Source: Desulfobacterales bacterium
GTDB lineage: Bacteria > Desulfobacterota > Desulfobacteria > Desulfobacterales > QNYZ01
Reading direction: 5' to 3'
Length of the DNA stretch: 6,212 nucleotides
Assembly: GCA_029938515.1 (NCBI GenBank)
Contig: JAOZUU010000177.1
Location: 1-6,212, forward strand
Under the pieces are notes generated by a model. It searched no databases, was not told where the DNA came from, and worked only from the letters and a program-made list of their open reading frames with translations. Every line of letters begins with the position of its first letter. Position 1 is the first letter of the stretch. Below are positions 1 to 4,858 of this stretch, piece after piece. The position numbers and the translations under genes are program-made.

Positions 1-846
1 GAAATTGCACAGGATATCACCAAAGAGTATCGACGCATCTTTCGATATCAGATTTTTATTATCTTGACCAGCGCCCTCGTGATGACCATCCTTTTTTTAA
101 TCATGTTTTATGTCGTCCGGCATGGGGAAAGGATAATCGAGAAGCGTGCCCGAAAACGTCTACAATTGGAAGAACAACTCAGTCGGGCCAAGCATTTATC
201 GTCATTGGGAGAGATGACCGCCGGCATTTCCCACGAAATCCGCAATCCCCTGGGAATTATCCGCAGCTCGGCCGAACTGCTTAAAAAAAAGATGGCCACC
301 CTCGAACCGGGCAATCCAATTCCGGATGTTATCGTTGAAGAAGCGACTCGGCTGGATAAAATTATCTCCGATTTTCTAAATTACGCCCGGCCGAAAACCC
401 CCCAGCGATTACCCTGTCGCATCGATGAAATAATCGAAAAAAACCTGGCGTTTTTAGCACCCCAATTAGAGGCCGGTAATCATCAGGTGATAAAAAATTA
501 CGAAAAAAACCTGCCGGAAATTTTGGGGGATGCCGATATGCTTTATCAGGTCTTTTTAAATATTCTAATCAATGCCATGCAGGCCATGCCAACCGGCGGA
601 AATATTCATATCAGTACCGTGTCGAATGAAAACACCGTTAGGATTCGATTCGACAATGACGGTGAACCCATCGGTTCGGAGAATATCGAAAAAATTTGGG
701 AGCCGTTTTTTACGACCAAGGATACCGGTACCGGCTTGGGTCTGGGAGTGGTGAAAAATATTGTCGAAGCTCATCAGGGTGATATCCGGATTGAAAACCG
801 ACCCGATAAGGGTGTGCGCGTCGAGATTACCCTGCTTGTCCGTTAA
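1..846 (+). CDS. Sensor histidine kinase, NtrB/ZraS-like, 5'-truncated by the window edge
   Basis: This is the C-terminal 281 residues of a membrane histidine kinase, the probable phosphodonor of the regulator encoded next. The frame is open to base 1, so the start lies outside the window; the TTG at 64 falls inside a membrane helix and is not a real start. In visible numbering: a hydrophobic segment at about 17-39, a short basic, charged linker, a HisKA dimerisation domain with phosphorylatable His78 in an HEIRNP H-box, and an HATPase domain. The HATPase domain has the N-box around Asn191, the F-box EPFFTTK at about 234-240 and a GTGLGL G2 box at 243-248. The G1 box reads DNDGEPI (218-224) where DxGxGI is usual. 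The residues before the helix probably end an extracytoplasmic sensor domain; the missing part would hold it and a first membrane helix. No PAS domain lies between helix and H-box. The ligand is unknown. Confidence 0.93.
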   Translation, partial: EIAQDITKEYRRIFRYQIFIILTSALVMTILFLIMFYVVRHGERIIEKRARKRLQLEEQLSRAKHLSSLGEMTAGISHEIRNPLGIIRSSAELLKKKMATLEPGNPIPDVIVEEATRLDKIISDFLNYARPKTPQRLPCRIDEIIEKNLAFLAPQLEAGNHQVIKNYEKNLPEILGDADMLYQVFLNILINAMQAMPTGGNIHISTVSNENTVRIRFDNDGEPIGSENIEKIWEPFFTTKDTGTGLGLGVVKNIVEAHQGDIRIENRPDKGVRVEITLLVR

Positions 847-854
847 AACAGATC

Positions 855-873
855 CGGCTTTTACTCGAAGCCG
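855..873 (+). other. Small intercistronic hairpin next to the regulator's ribosome binding site
   Basis: CGGCTT (855-860) and AAGCCG (868-873) form a perfect 6-bp stem with a 7-nt loop, in the 44-bp gap between kinase and regulator. The stem ends one base before the AGGAAG ribosome binding site. No T-tract follows, so it is not an intrinsic terminator. It could affect mRNA stability or translation of the regulator. A stem this short can arise by chance. Confidence 0.3.
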
Positions 874-874
874 T

Positions 875-880
875 AGGAAG
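875..880 (+). promoter_or_regulatory. Ribosome binding site deciding the regulator start
   Basis: AGGAAG lies 10 nt before the ATG at 891 and only 4 nt before an in-frame TTG at 885. The protein that begins at the ATG opens directly with the receiver strand METILIVDDE, as is usual for this family. The ATG is therefore the preferred start. Confidence 0.6.
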
Positions 881-890
881 ATAATTGACC

Positions 891-2279
891 ATGGAAACCA
901 TTCTGATCGTAGATGATGAAAAAAATTATCCGCCTATTATCTCCACTGTGCTTGAAGGCGAAGGGTATGAAACGCTGATGGCCAATAGCGGCCATCAAGC
1001 CATGGGAATTTTAAAAAATTCGGATGTGGATCTGGTTCTGGCCGATTTAAAGATGCCGGTCATGAACGGTATCGAATTGCTTGAACAGATTAGAACCAGG
1101 GACCCGGATCTTCCCGTTATCATGATGACGGCTTATGGTACGGTGGAAAAGGCCGTGGAGGCGATGCAAAAGGGGGCCCATAATTTTATCCAGAAACCTT
1201 TTGACAATGAGCAGTTGGTGATTTTTGTCAAAAAAGCCGTGGCCATGTTCAATCTGGTTAAGGAAAACCGCAATCTGCTGAACACCTTTCGCCGACAATA
1301 CCGGTTCGGCAGCATTATTGGCAAAAGCAAGTCGATGCGGACGATTTTTGAACTGATCCGCAAGGTGGCTCCCTCCGGGGCATCGGTACTGATCGAAGGC
1401 GAAAGCGGTACGGGGAAGGAGTTGGTGGCCAAATCAATCCATTTCAACAGTCCACGCAATGAAAAACCGTTTATCGCCGTAAACTGTGCAGCCCTGGCGG
1501 AAACATTGCTGGAAAGCGAATTATTTGGCCACGAAAAAGGGGCTTTCACCGGCGCGGCCTCGACACGAAAAGGTCGTTTTGAGGTTGCTGACGGCGGGAC
1601 GTTATTTTTAGATGAAATCGGCGAACTTTCCCAAAATCTTCAGGTCAAACTTCTACGCGTGCTTCAGGAAAAAACGTTTGAACGGGTCGGAGGAATGAAG
1701 TCGATACACGTCGATATCCGGCTGATCACCGCCACCAATAAACGCCTTAAAGAGGAGGTGGCGGCCGGTCGCTTTCGGGATGACCTTTACTACCGGCTCA
1801 ATGTCGTTCGGATAAATCTGCCGTCTTTAAAGGCCCGGGACGAGGATATTCTTCTTTTGGCGAATCATTTTATCAAAAAATTTGCTGATGAGCGTCAGGC
1901 CTCCAAGCCGGTGAAAGGTATCGATCAGGCGGTTATCCGGATGTTCTATGAGTACACCTGGCCGGGTAATGTTCGCGAACTGGAAAATGTCATTGAACGG
2001 GCCATGATTCTTTGTCCGGGGGAAACCATTCAGTTATCGGACCTTCCCCGGGATTTTCAGGAAAATGTTTCCCGGCCGTTGAACCTGAAAAACATTGCCG
2101 AAGATGCCAATCTCAACGAAACCCTGGCCCTGGTGGAAAAGATGATGATCAAACGGGCACTAAAATTGAGCAACAATGTCCAGGCCCGGGCGGCGGCAGT
2201 TCTGGGAATCGGAAAAAGCGGTTTAAATCAAAAAATCAAAAAATACGACCTGGAAATCGGTTCCAAGCAAGCCCATTGA
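891..2279 (+). CDS. NtrC-family sigma-54-dependent response regulator
   Basis: This is a complete 462-residue transcriptional activator, a usual length for NtrC-type proteins. The receiver domain (about 1-120) has the acidic pair Asp8/Asp9, phospho-acceptor Asp52, Thr80 and Lys102. The AAA+ sigma-54 activation domain (about 140-370) has Walker A GESGTGKE (170-177), the sigma-54-contacting GAFTGA loop (217-222), Walker B TLFLDE (237-242), the arginine-finger region GRFRDDLYYRLNV (293-305) and WPGNVREL (357-364). A C-terminal Fis-type helix-turn-helix spans about 420-452 (AAAVLGIGKSGLNQKIKKY). All ATPase and sigma-54 contact motifs are intact, so it should be a working enhancer-binding protein. 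The kinase upstream is its likely partner and the two are probably co-transcribed. A TTG at 885 would add two residues. The recognition helix has Lys-Ser-Gly-Leu where Arg-x-Thr-Leu is common. Target genes cannot be named from this window. Confidence 0.96.
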   Translation: METILIVDDEKNYPPIISTVLEGEGYETLMANSGHQAMGILKNSDVDLVLADLKMPVMNGIELLEQIRTRDPDLPVIMMTAYGTVEKAVEAMQKGAHNFIQKPFDNEQLVIFVKKAVAMFNLVKENRNLLNTFRRQYRFGSIIGKSKSMRTIFELIRKVAPSGASVLIEGESGTGKELVAKSIHFNSPRNEKPFIAVNCAALAETLLESELFGHEKGAFTGAASTRKGRFEVADGGTLFLDEIGELSQNLQVKLLRVLQEKTFERVGGMKSIHVDIRLITATNKRLKEEVAAGRFRDDLYYRLNVVRINLPSLKARDEDILLLANHFIKKFADERQASKPVKGIDQAVIRMFYEYTWPGNVRELENVIERAMILCPGETIQLSDLPRDFQENVSRPLNLKNIAEDANLNETLALVEKMMIKRALKLSNNVQARAAAVLGIGKSGLNQKIKKYDLEIGSKQAH

Positions 2280-2297
2280 AAAAAAGATGTTTTTCAA
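2276..2297. terminator. AT-rich inverted repeat between convergent genes, weak terminator candidate
   Basis: TTGAAAAA (2276-2283) and TTTTTCAA (2290-2297) form a perfect 8-bp stem with a 6-nt loop. It begins at the regulator's stop codon, inside the 34-bp-spaced junction of two converging genes, which is where a shared terminator is expected. The stem holds only one G-C pair and no separate T-tract follows it, so it does not meet the usual intrinsic terminator pattern. On the minus strand a run of seven T lies here (2285-2279), without a GC-rich stem before it. Confidence 0.3.
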
Positions 2298-2313
2298 AGA
2301 TTTTCCGAGGCCC

Positions 2314-3000
2314 TTACCCGGCGATTTTCTCCTTGACGATATCGGTATAGATTGATCCGGTGTGTTCAGTGATGATTTTTTCGTAAAATTCCCGGGCTTT
2401 TTCCGGCTTTCCGACCTTTTCATATAATCCGGCCAGATGAAAGAGGGCCTGAGCCATAGCGGGGGGATCGGGCGTGTTTGCAACCATCTCAAAATACTTT
2501 ATCGCCGCTTCATCATTGCTATTGGCCTCTTGCGCAAGGGCGATGTCGCTTAAAATAAGCGTATGGTAAAATGGATCTTTTTCGAAATCCTTGAGTGATC
2601 TTTCATACAAATTGATGGCCTGATCATACCGGCCGGCATTAAAACAGATGTCAGCCAGGGTCTTTCTGGCGACCTTTCCGGCATTTTTCCCAGAGTAATT
2701 ATCTAAAATATCTTGATAATCCGCTTTAACCGCCTCATAGGCCTTTTCCTGAGTACCCGTTTTTTGCATCTGGACGGCATAGTTGGCATTCGCCCGGCTT
2801 AATAAGGTAAACGCTTTTAATTCCGATCGGTTATCAAAGTAACGATATCCGATGCTTGCCAGGACAATTCCCACCAAGGCAATTGCGGCGTAGCTGATCT
2901 GCCGGCCGTATTTTTGACTCCATTGAATTACCTTGCCAGAAAAAGTGATGAATTCATCGGGCTGTTTCAATTGTTTACGCTTAATTTTTTTTCCAACCAT
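2314..3000 (-). CDS. Membrane-anchored tetratricopeptide repeat protein, YfgM-like
   Basis: The 228-residue product has a short, basic cytoplasmic N-terminus (about 1-34, beginning MVGKKIKRKQ), one membrane helix at about 35-52, and a soluble C-terminal domain that should face the periplasm. Helical repeat units are visible at about 108-140 (RKTLADICFNAGRYDQAINL), 146-174 and 182-212 (ALFHLAGLYEKVGKPEKARE). This is the layout of the YfgM/TPR_21 group; E. coli YfgM is an inner-membrane chaperone partner at the Sec translocon. A scaffold or chaperone role in envelope protein traffic is inference from that resemblance. The frame stays open upstream to 3090 inside the SH3 gene, but I chose the ATG at 3000 because GGAG (3011-3008) lies 7 nt ahead of it. 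The longer form would put 30 unrelated residues before the basic start. It begins 26 bp after the SH3 gene and probably shares its transcript. Confidence 0.85.
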   Translation of the reverse strand: MVGKKIKRKQLKQPDEFITFSGKVIQWSQKYGRQISYAAIALVGIVLASIGYRYFDNRSELKAFTLLSRANANYAVQMQKTGTQEKAYEAVKADYQDILDNYSGKNAGKVARKTLADICFNAGRYDQAINLYERSLKDFEKDPFYHTLILSDIALAQEANSNDEAAIKYFEMVANTPDPPAMAQALFHLAGLYEKVGKPEKAREFYEKIITEHTGSIYTDIVKEKIAG

Positions 3001-3026
3001 TAATTCACTCCATTTGGTGAAACGAA

Positions 3027-3476
3027 CTACCAGACCAGAGATTGATAAATCCATCCGGCATCTCCATCGGCATGCCGAATCCGGATCCATTTGCCCTGGC
3101 GCTTTTCTACTTTAAACGGGATGCCGCGGTCAACGGTAAATAAAACATCATACTTTGCGCCTGGACCTTCACGGACATTACACTTATCTTTTTTGGTGAT
3201 CACGGTGGAAATTTTTTTCACCAGAGATTTGTGAATCCAGCCGATATCGTTTTCGTAATCCTTGAACTGATACCATTTCCCGGATACTTTTATGACATTA
3301 ACCGGGTGATATTTTTCCACTTTCCAAATAACGGCATGATCGGTTCCCGGCCCGGAGCGCACATTGGCCGTGGACCCGATGACTGCCATCCGCTCAGCCA
3401 GAACATCCGTTGCCGCGAAGACCATTATAATTAAAACAATCCCACCCAGAAACAACCGGAACTCAGATTTTTTCAT
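3027..3476 (-). CDS. Secreted protein with two bacterial SH3 domains
   Basis: The 149-residue product has a Sec signal peptide: Lys2/Lys3, a hydrophobic core at about 8-22, and a likely cut after VLA (residues 25-27). Mature sequence is almost entirely two bacterial SH3 repeats. The first is at about 30-88, with ANVRSGPGT (37-45) and GWI (79-81); the second is at about 91-149, with CNVREGPG (99-106) and GWI (141-143). Domains of this SH3_3/SH3_4 type occur in periplasmic proteins and often bind cell-wall peptides, but no enzyme domain is present here. It is therefore more likely a binding or accessory module than a hydrolase. Cys99 is the only cysteine and is not in a lipobox. The frame also permits GTG at 3482, but that codon lies within the GGGGTGG ribosome binding site (3485-3479); the ATG at 3476 is chosen. 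The membrane TPR gene follows after 26 bp, so the two may work together. Confidence 0.88.
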   Translation of the reverse strand: MKKSEFRLFLGGIVLIIMVFAATDVLAERMAVIGSTANVRSGPGTDHAVIWKVEKYHPVNVIKVSGKWYQFKDYENDIGWIHKSLVKKISTVITKKDKCNVREGPGAKYDVLFTVDRGIPFKVEKRQGKWIRIRHADGDAGWIYQSLVW

Positions 3477-3488
3477 ATCCACCCCATT

Positions 3489-3498
3489 GTCAATTGAC
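3489..3498. promoter_or_regulatory. 10-bp perfect palindrome upstream of the SH3 gene
   Basis: GTCAATTGAC is an exact 10-bp palindrome, centred 17 bp before the SH3 start codon and a few bases ahead of its ribosome binding site. It has no loop, so it resembles a dimer-binding site on DNA rather than an RNA hairpin. It lies in the 66-bp gap after the radical SAM gene. No promoter that it would control is convincing, and a palindrome of this size can occur by chance. Confidence 0.2.
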
Positions 3499-3542
3499 CG
3501 CTGGAGACCAGAAATACTGTTGTGCCGTTTACCAAAAAATTT

Positions 3543-4478
3543 TCATCCAAACATAAACACTCGCCGGGGCTTGTCGAGCCGTCGAATACCACTCTTTTTG
3601 ACTGCCTGCAGGGCCGCCCGATACACATCTCGTGAAAGCGGGGCTGCAAGTGCCTTGACTTCACGGGCCTGGCCGCAAGGTCGGTATTGGGCCATGATGT
3701 TTACATAGGTATTTTTCGAAATGTCGCGGGCGATAAACGCCATGACCGCCACGGTCCCGGCCAGTCCATTGGGTAAAACAAGGTGTCGAACCAGCAAACC
3801 CCGCCGGGCGATGCCCGCTTCGTCAATAATCAGATCGCCTACCTGCCGGTGCATTTCTTTAACGGCACGGCGGGCAACGGTCGGATAATCAGGCGCCCGG
3901 CAGGTCTCATCGGCCACGTGACGATCCCAAAATTTAAAATCCGGCATGTAAATATCGATGACCCCTTCCAAAAGCCGCAAGGTGTTCACCCGGTCGTAAC
4001 TCCCGGTATTGTAAACCAGTGGCACACGTAGTCCTTTATCTGCGGCAATTTCCACTGCGGCCAGAATTTGCGGTATCACATGGGAAGGGGTCACAAAGTT
4101 GATGTTATGGCAGCCGGTGGCTTGAAGCGACAGCATCATTTCGGCCAGATCACCCGGCGATACCGTCCGGCCGTGCCCCAAATGACTGATATCGTAATTT
4201 TGACAAAAAATACACAGCAGATTACAATGGGTAAAAAACACAGTCCCTGAACCACGGCGGCCCACCAGGGGCGCTTCTTCACCGAAATGGGGATCCCAGC
4301 TGGACACGATCGCTTGCTCAGCGGTTTTACAAATCCCCACCTGACCGGCCATTCGATCCACCCGACACCGACGTGGGCAAAGCGTACAATCATTTAATAT
4401 ATCGTAAGCTTCTTGAATAATCTCCCTGAGACGTCCGGATCGGGCGGTTTCAATATAGGCAGGGCTTAAAGCCGCCAT
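3543..4478 (-). CDS. PflX-family radical SAM protein (putative activase-like enzyme)
   Basis: The 311-residue protein is a radical SAM enzyme. The CX3CX2C motif that holds the catalytic 4Fe-4S cluster is Cys85, Cys89, Cys92 (HCNLLCIFCQNY). Four cysteines precede it (Cys31, Cys34, Cys38, Cys50 in CTLCPRRC through GQVGIC) and could bind a further metal or cluster. The stretches HFGEEAPLVGRRGSGTVFF (64-82), GCHNINFVTPSHVIPQI, IDIYMPDFKFWD and RGLLVRHLVLPNG match my memory of the PflX group (COG1313), which is related to pyruvate formate-lyase activase. The length fits. The reaction is unknown: members are often named pyruvate formate-lyase activating enzyme by similarity, but no glycyl radical enzyme lies in this window. 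The ATG at 4478 has a strong AGGGGGA (4493-4487) 8 nt upstream. It follows the fmdB-like gene by 35 bp and is probably co-transcribed with it. A cytoplasmic location is expected, as no signal is seen. Confidence 0.92.
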   Translation of the reverse strand: MAALSPAYIETARSGRLREIIQEAYDILNDCTLCPRRCRVDRMAGQVGICKTAEQAIVSSWDPHFGEEAPLVGRRGSGTVFFTHCNLLCIFCQNYDISHLGHGRTVSPGDLAEMMLSLQATGCHNINFVTPSHVIPQILAAVEIAADKGLRVPLVYNTGSYDRVNTLRLLEGVIDIYMPDFKFWDRHVADETCRAPDYPTVARRAVKEMHRQVGDLIIDEAGIARRGLLVRHLVLPNGLAGTVAVMAFIARDISKNTYVNIMAQYRPCGQAREVKALAAPLSRDVYRAALQAVKKSGIRRLDKPRRVFMFG

Positions 4479-4502
4479 TTTTAAAGTCCCCCTATTGAAC
4501 AG

Positions 4503-4530
4503 CCGGCCATATACTAGCGGGTATGGCCGG
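4503..4530 (-). other. Hairpin built over the stop codon of the FmdB-family gene
   Basis: CCGGCCATA (4503-4511) and TATGGCCGG (4522-4530) are perfect 9-bp inverted repeats with a 10-nt loop. On the minus-strand mRNA the 5' arm encodes the last residues of the zinc-ribbon protein, and its TAG stop (4516-4514) is in the loop. The 3' arm ends 9 nt before the next gene's ribosome binding site. No U-tract follows, so this is not a standard terminator. It may affect coupling or mRNA processing between the two genes. Confidence 0.5.
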
Positions 4531-4759
4531 GAATCTCATAAGTTGTACAATTCCCACTGGAGCAGGTTCGGGTCGTCCGGTTGGCCACCCCTGTTTTCTG
4601 ACCACCGGCATCCATGGCATAATTGGTTGAGCTCAAAACCCGTTCAAACGATTCCGACTTGCATTTGGGGCACTTGACCGTCTTTTCATCATCCGATCCC
4701 ATAATCAGAATCTCGAAGAATTCATGGCAGTTTCCACATTTAAATTCGTATATCGGCAT
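4514..4759 (-). CDS. FmdB-family zinc-ribbon protein
   Basis: The 81-residue protein opens with MPIYEFKCGNC and has the paired CxxC knuckles of a zinc ribbon: Cys8/Cys11 and Cys30/Cys33. A polar tail follows, with a further pair at Cys66 and Cys71 (CSSGNC) and a PGH near the end. This is the pattern of the FmdB/CxxC_CxxC_SSSS family, named after a presumed regulator of formamidase genes in Methylophilus. Family members are widespread and their role is mostly unproven, so regulator is only a label. The start is secure: GGAG (4770-4767) lies 7 nt ahead of the ATG and the motif begins at once. It is the first gene after recN and directly precedes the PflX-type gene, suggesting a shared transcript and perhaps a shared metal or redox role. 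Confidence 0.92.
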   Translation of the reverse strand: MPIYEFKCGNCHEFFEILIMGSDDEKTVKCPKCKSESFERVLSSTNYAMDAGGQKTGVANRTTRTCSSGNCTTYEIPGHTR

Positions 4760-4828
4760 AATATCACTCCGTGGTACGATTGTTTAATTTATTCCAGCAT
4801 TGCAATTGGGACGAAGCCCCTAAATTCT

Positions 4829-4858
4829 ATTTTAAAATGGTCCGTTGATTAAAATCAA
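4829..4858 (-). promoter_or_regulatory. Sigma-70-like promoter candidate ahead of the FmdB-family gene
   Basis: Read on the minus strand, TTGATT (4858-4853, 4/6 of the -35 consensus) and TAAAAT (4834-4829, 5/6 of the -10 consensus) are separated by 18 bp. The -35 element overlaps the recN stop codon. Transcription would start near 4822 and give a leader of about 60 nt before the ATG at 4759. The rest of the 97-bp gap holds a weak hairpin (GGGGC/GTCCC, around 4821-4809) without a T-tract, and nothing else I recognise. The region is AT-rich, so a chance match is possible. Confidence 0.35.

Noticed and set aside
64..66. TTG as start of the histidine kinase
   Set aside because: It lies inside the hydrophobic segment, and the frame is open to base 1 with plausible kinase sequence. 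The gene is simply cut by the window.
1133..1549. Minus-strand open frame of 138 codons
   Set aside because: It is antisense to the conserved receiver and AAA+ parts of the response regulator, with no recognisable domain.
3001..3090. N-terminal extension of the TPR protein to a start at 3090
   Set aside because: It would overlap the SH3 gene in another frame and lacks a better ribosome binding site. The ATG at 3000 has GGAG at 7 nt and opens a typical basic N-terminus before the membrane helix.
3491..3496. TTGACA on the minus strand as a promoter -35 for the SH3 gene
   Set aside because: A 17-bp spacer leads to AAATCT inside the SH3 coding region, a poor -10 match that would start transcription after the start codon.
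4760..4854. Intrinsic terminator after recN (GGGGC/GTCCC hairpin)
   Set aside because: The stem is about 5 bp with one wobble pair, and no T-tract follows on the minus strand.
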